A stretch of DNA of 64,000 nucleotides, taken from assembly GCA_002483265.1 (NCBI GenBank), contig DLHO01000017.1:3450-67449 (forward strand), read 5' to 3'. The notes below the pieces were generated by a model. It was given only the letters and a program-made list of their open reading frames with translations, searched no databases and was not told the DNA's origin. Within the stretch, counting starts at the first letter, position 1. Each line of letters starts with the position of its first letter. This document shows, in pieces, positions 1-10,600 of the stretch. The position numbers were made by a program, and so were the translations under genes. Origin of the DNA: Flavobacteriales bacterium UBA7666 (lineage in GTDB: Bacteria; Bacteroidota; Bacteroidia; Flavobacteriales_D; Crocinitomicaceae).

Positions 1-828
1 ACAATTTTAGGAAAAGAAGTAGGAGTTTTCGTTTACCGTTTGGAAACACAATTGGAGATTTTGAAAACTATTCCTTATGCGGCTAAATTTGGTGGAGCAA
101 CAGGAAATTTCAATGCACATCAGGTTGCTTTTCCTGAAACGGATTGGGTAGCTTTCTCGAATAAATTTGTGAATGAGCAATTGGGATTGACAAGAAGCCA
201 ATTAACAACGCAGATCGAGAATTACGATCAATTAGCTAATTTATTTGACTGTTTGAAACGCATCAATACCATCATTTTGGATTTGGATCGTGATATGTGG
301 ACGTATATTTCAATGGAATATTTCAAACAGAAATTGAAAGAAGGAGAAGTAGGTTCTTCAGCAATGCCACATAAAGTTAATCCGATTGATTTTGAAAATT
401 CTGAAGGAAATATTGGAATTGCGAATGCTTTGTATGAACACTTGGCGGCAAAGTTACCGGTTTCCAGATTACAACGCGACTTGACAGATTCTACTGTTTT
501 AAGAGCGATTGGAATGCCGCTTGCGCATTCATTGATCTCCTTTAAAGCTACGATTGCAGGTTTGAAGAAATTACTTTTAAATGAACAAGCGATTCAACAA
601 GATCTGGAAGACAATTGGGCTGTTGTAGCGGAAGCAATTCAAACTATTTTAAGAAGTATCGGATTCCCAAAACCATACGAAGCGTTGAAAGGGTTGACTC
701 GTAAAAATGAGAAAGTGACACAGCAAACTGTTCATGATTTTATTGACACCTTAGCTGTGGAAGATTCTATGAAAGAGCGCTTAAAGAAAATCACTCCTTC
801 AAATTATACGGGGGTTAAGCTCGTATAA
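1..828 (+). CDS. purB: Adenylosuccinate lyase, 3' part (5' end outside window)
   Basis: PurB cleaves SAICAR and adenylosuccinate, releasing fumarate, in purine biosynthesis in the cytoplasm. The reading frame is open from base 1 (TILGKEVGV...), so the gene continues to the left; about 275 residues are seen of the roughly 450 usual in the E. coli-like PurB subgroup. The fumarase/aspartase superfamily signature GSSAMPHKVNPIDFEN is at bases 355-402, within the flexible loop that carries the catalytic serine. The C-terminal all-helical domain follows and ends normally (TPSNYTGVKLV). A TTG at base 40 could be mistaken for a start but lies inside a conserved helix. The next gene starts 32 bp downstream in the same direction. 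Identification is firm. Confidence 0.95.
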   Translation, partial: TILGKEVGVFVYRLETQLEILKTIPYAAKFGGATGNFNAHQVAFPETDWVAFSNKFVNEQLGLTRSQLTTQIENYDQLANLFDCLKRINTIILDLDRDMWTYISMEYFKQKLKEGEVGSSAMPHKVNPIDFENSEGNIGIANALYEHLAAKLPVSRLQRDLTDSTVLRAIGMPLAHSLISFKATIAGLKKLLLNEQAIQQDLEDNWAVVAEAIQTILRSIGFPKPYEALKGLTRKNEKVTQQTVHDFIDTLAVEDSMKERLKKITPSNYTGVKLV

Positions 829-860
829 GGAATCTTTTATTATATTACAGAAAAAAAGCC

Positions 861-2408
861 TTGCGATTTATTCAACTCATTTTTTTTCTGTTACTGAGTA
901 ATTTCTTTTGGGGGCAAGTAGCGCCTCAAATTGATTGGGGTCCGGAGAATCTGGCCCGAGTCAATACAATTTCTATTTTACCAAAAGACAACGGAACTTT
1001 TTTTACATTTCATTATGGGAATGGGTCATTGATGCCGTCGGCTAAAATTTCCCGTTTTGATAATGGAAAAGAGATTTTTGCCAAAAGAATTGAACCCAGA
1101 ATTGACCAGAAAATGGTGACTCTGGAAGACATGTTTCTGTTCTCTAATCGACTGTTTGGTCTGTTTTCTGACAAAGTTGGAGCCTCTGTTACGCTGTATT
1201 TACAGGAATACGATGATGATGTTGATCCTTTTGGCCCGCCCTTGGTTGTTGCTTCTTACGTGATTCCAAAAGGTTGGAGCAGAAATGTTTTGGTAACTAC
1301 TAAAGTTTCGCCAACAAGCAATTTTTTAGTTGTAGATTATTTGATTCCGGCAAAGAAAGAAACGTATGATCGCTTCGGATATAATATTCTGAATGAACAA
1401 ATGATTTCTGTGCGTGAGGGAGAATATGAAATACCTTATGATTCAAAACTTTCAGCGGTAGAAGCAAGGCATTTAACGGATAAAGGAGATTATTTTTTAG
1501 GAGTATCCGTTTTCTCTAAAGCATATTACAGTGTTTGGAAAGATTTCGGACAGGTAGATAAATCAGTCTTGATCCATATGAGTCCGGGAGATTCATTGAG
1601 AATGTATGAACTGGATTTGGAGCAGCGGAAAGTCTATAATTTTGTAATCAATTCAACGGATTCAACTGCAATAGTAACGGGAACCTGGGGAGATGAAGAC
1701 TCTAAAGGTGCTAAGGGGATTTTTTATTCTTCTTTCTCACTTCATTCCAATAAAATTGAGGTGCCAAAGTTTTTGACGTTTCCAACCGAAATTCTGGAAC
1801 AGGAAAACCCGCAGTCGGACGATATCTACAGTTATCAGAATATCAACGGGGAATTGCTTAACTATGCTTTCCGGAATGTTATTTTACTTCCCGACGGATC
1901 AATTAATGTTCTGGCGGAGCAATATTACATTTACGAGCTGAACACAACCGATTCGAGAGGCATGAATCAGGTAACCAACTATTACAATTACAACGATTGT
2001 ATTGTATATTCGATTTCAAAAGCGGGAGAACTCAATTGGTTTCGAAAAATTCCCAAGAAGCAGGAATCTGTAAATGATTATGGTCAGTTTTCTTCCTTGA
2101 TAAGTTATGCCAGCAAGGGAAATTTGGTTTTGTTCTTTAACGATCATATTCAGAATTACGATCCTATTGGGACTTATCTGGGTACACGGATCTCATTCAC
2201 CAATTCGTTGAGGTATAAGGAATATTGTTTGGCGAAAGCTACTGTTAATCTTGAAAATGGGGAAACACAGCGTAGTTTGTTTTCATCTTATGATGCAATT
2301 GAGGCCTTTGTTTGTCTGAAGCTTTCCTGTGTCAATTACAAAACGCGCCAAGTCATTTTTGCTGCATCAAACAAACGGGATAAGTATGGGTTTCTGACAT
2401 TCGAGTAG
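861..2408 (+). CDS. Secreted protein of unknown function, paralogue of the gene at 39736
   Basis: I do not recognise a named family. The 515-aa product starts with a clear signal peptide (MRFIQLIFFLLLSNFFWGQ), so it is exported. The start codon is TTG; there is no in-frame ATG between the purB stop and this point, and starting later would lose the signal peptide. The body is rich in beta-type sequence, and its C-terminal half matches the protein at 39736-41205: both have an N-Y-Y-Y-N-D-like stretch, then W-x-x-K-I-P-K, S-V-N-D, a G-K-x-x-L-F-F-N-D motif and N-Y-x-P-x-G. This suggests a repeated-strand or propeller fold. No T9SS sorting domain is obvious. It converges on lnt with 12 bp between stop codons. 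Confidence 0.8.
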   Translation: MRFIQLIFFLLLSNFFWGQVAPQIDWGPENLARVNTISILPKDNGTFFTFHYGNGSLMPSAKISRFDNGKEIFAKRIEPRIDQKMVTLEDMFLFSNRLFGLFSDKVGASVTLYLQEYDDDVDPFGPPLVVASYVIPKGWSRNVLVTTKVSPTSNFLVVDYLIPAKKETYDRFGYNILNEQMISVREGEYEIPYDSKLSAVEARHLTDKGDYFLGVSVFSKAYYSVWKDFGQVDKSVLIHMSPGDSLRMYELDLEQRKVYNFVINSTDSTAIVTGTWGDEDSKGAKGIFYSSFSLHSNKIEVPKFLTFPTEILEQENPQSDDIYSYQNINGELLNYAFRNVILLPDGSINVLAEQYYIYELNTTDSRGMNQVTNYYNYNDCIVYSISKAGELNWFRKIPKKQESVNDYGQFSSLISYASKGNLVLFFNDHIQNYDPIGTYLGTRISFTNSLRYKEYCLAKATVNLENGETQRSLFSSYDAIEAFVCLKLSCVNYKTRQVIFAASNKRDKYGFLTFE

Positions 2409-2420
2409 TTAATTGACTGG

Positions 2421-4052
2421 TTATTTTTTCGATCTTCCTTCTTCCCTCGCCATTTTGCGGTCTCTTCTTTCGAAAATGCGGATGATCCGTAAAATGACGA
2501 ACATACCAACTCCGACTAATGCAAAGTATCCGATGAAATCTCCAAGAACCTGATAGAGTGTTTGTTTGGAGTTTAATTGAATGGTGTAATTGAATTGATC
2601 TTTTACCCACCATTTTGTTTCCTTCAGTACATCTCCGCGGTTTGAAATAATTCCCGATTTACCGGTGTTTGCTGATCGTACCACATATTTGTTGTTTTCG
2701 ATTGCTCTCAAGCGCGCGAATTGAAAGTGCTGTTTGTAGCCGGGAGTGTCTTTCCACCAACCATCATTGGTAATGATTGCAATAAATTGAGAGCCGTTTT
2801 TTGCCTGTTTCGCTAAAAATCCTCCGTAAATAGATTCATAACAAACCACAGAAGAGAATTTCACCCGGTTCTTTTCAAATATTTTGGGCTCTGTTTCTGT
2901 TCCTAAACTTCCTGAACCACCTTCCATTTCAACAGCCAATTCTTCCAGAAACGGAAACATTCCTACAAACGGAATTTTTTCTACTCCCAAGACCAACTTG
3001 GATTTATGAATGATTTTGGGATTCGGTGTATTGTCGAAAAGAACGGAGGAATTATAATCTTCTACATAGGCATTGAGTTGGGGAATGAATTTGCTTGCAG
3101 AAGAGTTTTTGTGGTCGAATACCTGAAAGGTAGAAGCTCCGATTAATAAACCTGCATTAGCCCATTTCGCACGATGTTCGTTGATTACATGGAAGAAGAT
3201 TTCTTTGCGTAAACCTTTTTCGTAAATCTTGGAAGTTGGATAAAGAGACGTTTCCGGAGCAATGACCAATTGAGTTTCTTTGGAAATAGCCTGATCCGCC
3301 TGATCCAATATCGATTTCAGTTGTTCTTCATTTCCCAGAACGAATTTTTCTCCGTAAGGGTCAATATTGGGTTGAATGATGGCCACATTGTATGGAGTTC
3401 CCTGCGTGTTTTTCGAAAAATAAAGAATCCATGAGAAACTTAAAGGAATAATCAGAAGGAGTACTGAAGAAATAAAGTAGGTGTTTTTGATAATTTTTTT
3501 GGGCTGAAGAATCAACTTGTAGAAGATCAGGTTCATGACTAAAATCCAAAGTGATCCGCCCAAAACTCCGGTAATAGAATACCATTGTACCCAGGAAGCT
3601 CTTGGAGCAAAAACATTTCCTAAGGTCAACCACGGCCACGATAATTCCCAATGAAAATGCAAAAATTCAAAGCTCAGCCAAACACAAATAAGAATCGGCC
3701 CGTTCCATTTTGAACCCAATTTCCGTTTCAATAAATGGTAGAATAAGAATGCCAGCGCCATTAATAAACTATTCGCAAAGAAAGCCATGTAAGCTCCTTC
3801 CGGACTAGCGTAGTAAACCCACCAGGTAGTACCGATGTTATAAATGAAAAAGGTCAAATAAGCCTGAAGAAAAAGACTGAATGCCTTACGTTTCGTGTGA
3901 AACCAGGACTCAACCAATAGCAAAGGAATCCATGCTACAAAGGTTAATGGGGTCAAGCTTCCTGTTTCAGGAAATGAAACAATTAAAAGAATTCCGGATA
4001 AAATACTTAACAACCAACGATTTAGTCTTTTTTGAATGATTTTTTCTATCAT
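2421..4052 (-). CDS. lnt: Apolipoprotein N-acyltransferase
   Basis: Lnt transfers an acyl chain from a phospholipid to the N-terminal cysteine of lipoproteins in the inner membrane, the last step of lipoprotein maturation. The 543-aa protein has about six hydrophobic segments in its first 230 residues, then a nitrilase-type catalytic domain. The three catalytic elements are visible: Glu in APETSLYP, Lys in HKSKLVLGVEKIPF and Cys in VCYESIYGG. A last membrane helix (FALVGVGMFVILRII) is followed by a basic tail. Length fits the family (about 510-540). Lipoprotein substrates exist in this window (alpha-2-macroglobulin at 49265, M1 peptidase at 54983). It is divergent from the cassette at 4255 with 202 bp between them. 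Confidence 0.95.
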   Translation of the reverse strand: MIEKIIQKRLNRWLLSILSGILLIVSFPETGSLTPLTFVAWIPLLLVESWFHTKRKAFSLFLQAYLTFFIYNIGTTWWVYYASPEGAYMAFFANSLLMALAFLFYHLLKRKLGSKWNGPILICVWLSFEFLHFHWELSWPWLTLGNVFAPRASWVQWYSITGVLGGSLWILVMNLIFYKLILQPKKIIKNTYFISSVLLLIIPLSFSWILYFSKNTQGTPYNVAIIQPNIDPYGEKFVLGNEEQLKSILDQADQAISKETQLVIAPETSLYPTSKIYEKGLRKEIFFHVINEHRAKWANAGLLIGASTFQVFDHKNSSASKFIPQLNAYVEDYNSSVLFDNTPNPKIIHKSKLVLGVEKIPFVGMFPFLEELAVEMEGGSGSLGTETEPKIFEKNRVKFSSVVCYESIYGGFLAKQAKNGSQFIAIITNDGWWKDTPGYKQHFQFARLRAIENNKYVVRSANTGKSGIISNRGDVLKETKWWVKDQFNYTIQLNSKQTLYQVLGDFIGYFALVGVGMFVILRIIRIFERRDRKMAREEGRSKK

Positions 4053-4198
4053 ATCACGAAATTACAATTTGTTTGATTATGCTGATCCTATTTCGACGAA
4101 TGCCTTGAAAATAAAGACGAATAGCGCGTTTTTAATGTGAATTATCACACATAAAATTTAAAATAAACTGTTAAAAAATAGAATTTAATTGAAAAAGA

Positions 4199-4254
4199 GA
4201 CAACTAGCTAGACTTTTTTTCGTCACATTTGTCAAGAACTAAAATACGCTTTTA
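4199..4254 (+). promoter_or_regulatory. Conserved upstream block of cassette copy 1 (probable promoter)
   Basis: This 56-bp stretch before the ATG at 4255 matches the block at 11163-11220 before the second cassette: GACAAC(T/C)AGC, a TTTCGTCA segment, then a -7-like box CACATTTG at 4224-4231, and CTTTTA directly before the start codon. The box is one mismatch from TAnnTTTG. No clear TTG -33 element sits at the usual distance. The sequences were probably duplicated together with the genes, so conservation alone does not prove function. Confidence 0.5.
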
Positions 4255-4608
4255 ATGAAGAAGACTTTCATTAACTGTTTGTGCTTTACTACTACGCTCT
4301 CTCTTTTTTCCGCGTTCAATAGTTATGGCCAACAGATTGAAAAACACGAAGATGCTGTTTATTCAAATCCGCATGTTACGGGAGTTGGATCCCCTACAAT
4401 CGTATATCATTTAACGTCCTCTTTGGAAACTACTATTTTAGATGAACTAGAAAATTATCTGGAATCCATGAATGCAATCACTCAAGTGGAAGTGAGTGGA
4501 CTGGATATTTCCATTGAGTTCAAGGAATCTACCACAAATGAAATGATCTATCTGTTTATTCAACGGATGGAGATGCTATACATCAATAGAAATCCAAAAA
4601 CAAGATAA
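4255..4608 (+). CDS. Small secreted protein, cassette copy 1 (HMA-like fold suspected)
   Basis: No named family recognised. The 117-aa product has a signal peptide (about residues 1-26, ending SYGQQ) and a mature part whose pattern reads strand (TIVYHL), helix (about residues 57-72), strand (ITQVEV), strand (DISIEFK), helix (about 95-110). That beta-alpha-beta-beta-alpha order is like a heavy-metal-associated or ferredoxin-like domain, but the CxxC metal site is absent; the fold is inferred from pattern only. It aligns without gaps to the protein at 11221, about 62% identical by my count. It lies 23 bp upstream of the 2124-aa surface protein, the same spacing as in copy 2, so the two are probably co-transcribed and may work together, for instance as a periplasmic partner. 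Confidence 0.8.
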   Translation: MKKTFINCLCFTTTLSLFSAFNSYGQQIEKHEDAVYSNPHVTGVGSPTIVYHLTSSLETTILDELENYLESMNAITQVEVSGLDISIEFKESTTNEMIYLFIQRMEMLYINRNPKTR

Positions 4609-4631
4609 AATTTAATACTACTCTCTCCAGT

Positions 4632-7600
4632 ATGAAAACAACTATTTTTTGGGGTTATATCCTTTTACCTCTATTCTCACTTTTAGGTTTTTCCGTTTTT
4701 TCTCAAGGAGCGGACACACAGGCAGGTGCGACTGCAGTTCCGATTTCTGTGCCGCTGAATGCTTCAGGATCAACAACTTCAGCTGCAAATAATTACAATG
4801 CGGCAGGAACAACTTTCGATGATGGTCCGGACTGGTATTATTACTACTGTGCGCCAACAAATGCTACTCTTTGGGTTACGATCACATTTACTCCGGGTGG
4901 ATTGGCAAATCCGGTGATGCCATCGATTACAGTTTTGGATGGGATTGGAACTTTGTTGGGACAAACTCAGATTTTTGGTGATGTTTCCGGAACTTACGGA
5001 ATTCCATTTACACCTTTAGCAGGTCAATGTTATTACTTTGTTGTGGATAACGATGGCGTAAGTGGACCTCCGGGATTTAATTATAACATTCAGATTTCAA
5101 ATACGGTTCCTGTTCACCCAGCTAATCCAACACAGCCGGCTTGTACCAATATTGGTTTTGATGCCGGTTCAACTGCTGGTTGGTTAGGTTCTTGGGGTCA
5201 TTCTATGCAAACCGGGATATTTCCACAACCAACTCCAACTTATACGCCTATTTTTTACAACACAACAGGAGGTCATCATACGGTTACAACTCCCGGCTTG
5301 GATTTGCAGGCTCCGATACAAAAAGTTTGCCCGCAAATACCCGGAAACACCAATTCTTTAGCAATTGGAGACGGACCTAACGGAGCTTACGGAGGAGCAA
5401 GTATTGAACAAAAATTTCAGGTTACGGCTTCCAATGCACTCTTCACTTATTATTACGCCCTGGTTATCCAGGATGGCGGGGCTTCTGGATCTACGGCGCA
5501 TACAGATCAGGAACAGCCTTATTTTAAGATTGATGCATTGAATTGTGCTGGTGTTCCGATCGCTTGTGGAAATTTATTGGTTACCGGAGGCCCGGGAATT
5601 CCCGGATTTACTCAAATTGGAACTTCAGGAACCTATTGGAAAGATTGGACGGCAGTGATGCTGGACTTAACTCCGTATATCGGTTCTTGTGTAACAATGC
5701 GATTTACGGTTGGGGATTGTTCCATTGGAGCCCATTATGCATATGCTTATTTGGATGCAACTTGTGCACCAATGAGTATTGTTGCTCCGCCGAATATTTG
5801 TCAGTTTCAAACCTCAACATTAACTGCTCCAACAGGTGCTGCTACTTACTCTTGGGTAAATACGGCTGCTCCTGGAACAGTTTTAAGTACAACGAATACT
5901 TTATCAATTACACCAACAACAACGGGTACTTTCAACTATCAGTGTACCATGACTTCAGTGACGGGATGTAATTCAACATTGACTTCTTCTGTTACGGTTC
6001 TTCCGACGCCTCAAATAACGGTTACTAATCCGCCGGCAGTTTGTTCGCCGGGAACTGTTGACTTGACGAGTGCAAGTGTTGTTACAATAAATTCCGGGAC
6101 AGGAACAATTGGATATTTTTCGGATGCTGCGTGTACGGTTCCGATCGCTTCACCAAATGCTGTTTCAGCTAGTGGAACGTATTACATTCAAATTTTAAAT
6201 GCGAATGGCTGTTCTGAAGTTGAACCCGTTACGGTTGTAGTAAATACCACTCCAGCTACAAATGTTATTACGGCGAATCAGTCTATTTGTCCGGGAGGCA
6301 GTGTGAATTTGACAAGTACTGTAACACCGACTTCGAGTACAACGCCAATGACTTTTACGAATACGGCAGATTTTGTAGTTCCGGATGGAGTTTCTTCGGT
6401 TTCTTCTCCGATTACAGTTTCCGGAGTGAATCCGCAAACTCCGGGTGTTTTGCCGATTGTTTCTGTATGTATGAATCTCACGCATACCTGGGATGAAGAT
6501 TTACAAATCTATCTGCAATGTCCAAACGGAACATTACTGAATTTATCAACCAGCAACGGACTAGATGGCGATAACTATACAAATACATGTTTCACACCGA
6601 CAGGAATATCAATTATTGGAGGAGTAGCGCCATTTAATGGAAATTTCTCTCCTGAGCAAGCCTTTACAGCATTGAATGCATGTAGTGTAAACGGAACATG
6701 GAACTTGGTAGTTTCGGATAATTTTGCCGGGGATGCGGGAATGATTCTGGACTGGTCTATCACTTTCAATTCATTTAGTCCCGGAGCGACTTTTGCTTGG
6801 TCACCACTTACGAATATGACCAATTCAACCACACTTTCACCAACAGTCACGCCAACTGTTACTACAACCTATACTTTAACGGGAACAAGTGGAACCGGTG
6901 GTTGTACTTCAACAGATAATGTAATTATTACAGTTAACCCACTTCCAACAGCAACTATTGCAGGGACAACAACCGTTTGTCAGAATGCTGCTGCCCCAAC
7001 CATTACTTTTACAGGAGCGAATGGAACAGCACCATATACGTTTACTTATAACATTAACGGAGGGGCAAACCAAACGATCGGCAGTGGAGCAGGAACAACA
7101 GCAACGATTACAGTTCCAACTGCAACCACCGGAACATTTACTTACAATTTAGTAAGTGTGACGAGTGCAATGGGGTGTTCGCAAAATCAAACAGGTTCGG
7201 CAATTGTGACCGTAAATCCTCTTCCAACAGCTACTATTTCCGGAACGACATCTGTTTGTCAGAATGCTGCTGCACCGACAATAACATTTACAGGAGCGAA
7301 TGGAACAGCGCCTTATACCTTTACTTATAACATCAATGGAGGCGCCAACCAAACAGTAAGCAGTGGTGCTGGAACAACAGCCACCGTTACGGCTCCAACG
7401 GCAACTTCGGGAACATTTACTTACAATTTAGTGAGTGTGACCAGTGCAATGGGATGTTCACAAAACCAAACCGGTTCTACAATTATTACGGTGAATCCGT
7501 TGCCAACAGCAACCATAACCGGAACTACAACGGTTTGTCAGAATGCTGCTGCACCAACGATTACCTTTACCGGAGCAAATGGAACAGCACCTTATACCTT

Positions 7601-10600
7601 CACTTATAACATCAATGGGGGAGCGAACCAAACAGTGAGTAGTGGGGCGGGCTCAACTGCAACAATTACAGCGCCAACAGGAACAGCGGGAACTTTTACT
7701 TATAATTTAGTAAGTATTTCAGCTGCTACGACTTGTTCACAAAACCAAACCGGTTCAGCGATTATAACAGTAAATCCGTTGCCCACAGCAACTATTGCAG
7801 GAACAACAACACTTTGTCAAAACGGAACTGCCCCAACCATTACTTTTACAGGAGCGAATGGAACAGCGCCTTATATGTTTACTTATAACATCAATGGTGG
7901 GGCGAATCAAACTGTGAGTAGTGGCGCAGGGACGACAGCAACAGTTACCGCTCCAACAGCAACTTCGGGAACATTTACTTATAACTTAGTGAGTGTAACC
8001 AGTGCAATGGGTTGTTCACAAAACCAAACAGGTTCAGCTGTAGTTACAATAAACTCTTTGCCAACAGCAACCATAGCAGGAACAACGACCGTTTGTCAGA
8101 ATGGAGCTGCACCAACGATTACATTCACAGGAGCCAATGGAACAGCACCTTATACATTTACATATACGATCAACGGAGGAGCGAACCAAACAGTGAGTAG
8201 TGGGGCAGGATCAACAGCAACAGTTACAGCGCCCACTGGAACTACAGGAATTTTCACCTATAGTTTAGTGAGTGTTTTGAGCGCTACAACCTGTTCTCAG
8301 AATCAAACCGGTAATGCAATTATTACCGTTAATCCTACTCCAACAATTGGAGGAACATTTACTGCTTGTGCCGGATCTACTACCCAATTAACGGGAAGTG
8401 GAACTCCTGCAGCAACCCCATGGTTATCATCGAACACGGCTGTAGCAACGATTTCGTCAACAGGTTTGGTAATGGGGGTAACACCGGGAACAAGTACGAT
8501 TACCTATACAAACTCCGACGGATGTATTGCAACACAAGCCGTAACAATTACTTCCGGCGCGACTATTTCCGGAAACTTAGTTATTTGTATTGGAGCTACT
8601 ACTCAATTGAGTGGAACAGGAACTCCTGCTGTAACAACCCCATGGGTTTCTTCTAATACTGCTGTTGCTACCGTTTCGAATACAGGATTGGTTACCTCAC
8701 TTACTGCGGGAACAACCACAATCACATATACCAATTCAAGCGGATGTTTGGATTCTAAGGTTGTAACGGTAAATCCATTACCAACAGTTACAGGATCGGA
8801 TGTTTGTCTTGGTGGTTCAACTCAGTTGACTGGTTCTGGAACTGCGAATGCAACAACTCCGTGGGTTTCTTCCAATACTGCTGTTGCTACCGTTTCAAAT
8901 ACCGGATTAGTTACAGGAGTCTCAGTTGGATCAACAACAATCACTTATACAAACAGTAATGGTTGCTCGAATACATTAGTTTTAAACGTGGTAGGAAATC
9001 CTGCAATAGGAGGAACACTCAATGCTTGTATTGGAGCAACGACACAATTATCTGCAACGGGAACCCCAAATGCTACGAATCCTTGGACTTCTTCTAATCC
9101 AGCCGTTGCCACTGTTTCAAATACAGGACTTGTAACCGGTGTTTCAGCAGGAACGACAACCATTACATTTACCAATTCATCTTCTTGTCAAAGTACGGCG
9201 GTGGTGACAATCAATCCACTTCCTACCATTACAGGAAACTTAAATGTGTGTGCCGGATTAACAACTCAATTGACTGGTTCTCCGACTGCAACTGCAACGA
9301 CTCCCTGGACCTCTTCCAATACTGCCATAGCAACGATTTCGAATACCGGTTTGGTAACAGGAGTTTCGGCCGGAACAACAACGATCACTTATACAAATAG
9401 TAATGGTTGTTCTCAAACAGCAGTAGTTACAGTAAATGCATTACCAACCGCAACAATTGCAGGGGCTTCTACTATTTGTGCGGGTACTTCAACAACATTC
9501 ACTATTTCGGGAACACCGAATGCAACGGTTGTTTATTCCAACGGAGCGGCGAATTCAAACGTGGTTCTGAACGCTGCCGGTACTGCAACGGTGAATACCG
9601 GGGTATTGAATACTACAACGACTTATACTCTGGTTTCCGCTCAATCGGCCGCACCGGCATCTTGCAGCAATACACTTACCGGATCAATTACAATCACAGT
9701 TAATCCGATTCCGGTTATGAGCCCGGTTGCGAACATGATTGTATGTCCGGGAGATAATGTACTTATTCCGGTATTTACATCCAATCCAACAGGAGCAACT
9801 TATGCGTGGACAAACTCGAATACAGCTATTGGCTTAGGAGCGAGCGGATCTGGTAATATTCCAACATTCACTGCGGTAAATGCAGGAATAGCGCCAATTA
9901 ACGGAACTGTAACAGTTATTCCAACATTAAACGGTTGTTCGGGATCAAGTGTAACATTTACCATAGGTGTTAGTAATAATCCATCGGCTAATGCGGGGAC
10001 AGATATTAGTTTGTGTATCAACTCATTGACAGGGAATCAAATAGGCTCCCCATCGGTTGCCGGAAATACTTATTCATGGAACCCGACGACCGGTTTAAGT
10101 AATGCAGCAATTTCAAATCCGACTGTGAGCACGGCAAATGCAGGAACAACTCAATATACAGTTACGGTCACAAATGCGTTAGGCTGTGAGTCTACTGATG
10201 TTGTTTCAGTTACGATTAATCCTTTACCGCTGATTTCTTTTACCAGCGATGCGATTGATGGTTGTGCGCCGGTTTCGATCACCTTTACCAATACAAGTCC
10301 GAATTCAGTGAATTGTCTTTGGACATTTGAAGGTGGAGGAACGCAGGTTGGTTGCGGATCAGTTACTCAGCAATATGGATCAGCAGGTGTTTTTGATGTT
10401 ACATTGACCATTACGGATGCGCTTGGTTGTATGAATTCATTGACAAATACAGATATGATTACAATCTATCCGGAGGTGAATGCATCTTTCGGAGTGAATG
10501 TTTACGAACAATCTATTTTGAATCCGGTATTCCATTTTACGAATACTTCAACCAATGCAACTTCTTATTTCTGGGAATTCGGGGACGGGAATACATCCAC

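Noticed and set aside
4255..4608. Metal chaperone function for the 117-aa proteins
   Set aside because: The strand-helix pattern resembles HMA domains, but the mature proteins contain no cysteine pair or other clear metal site.
6195..6485. Antisense and out-of-frame reading frames within the giant surface genes (for example 6195-6485, 7149-7352, 8945-9175, 13314-13823)
   Set aside because: They follow the repeats of the real gene, have odd composition (many R, N, C or V, P) and no start or domain support; they are shadows of the coding strand.
6340..6775. P-domain in the giant protein as sign of a subtilisin-type protease
   Set aside because: No catalytic Asp-His-Ser domain is present; such P-domains also occur as stand-alone adhesion modules in surface proteins.
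6933..8327. CRISPR array
   Set aside because: The repeats are 279 bp, coding and without spacers; no cas genes are near.
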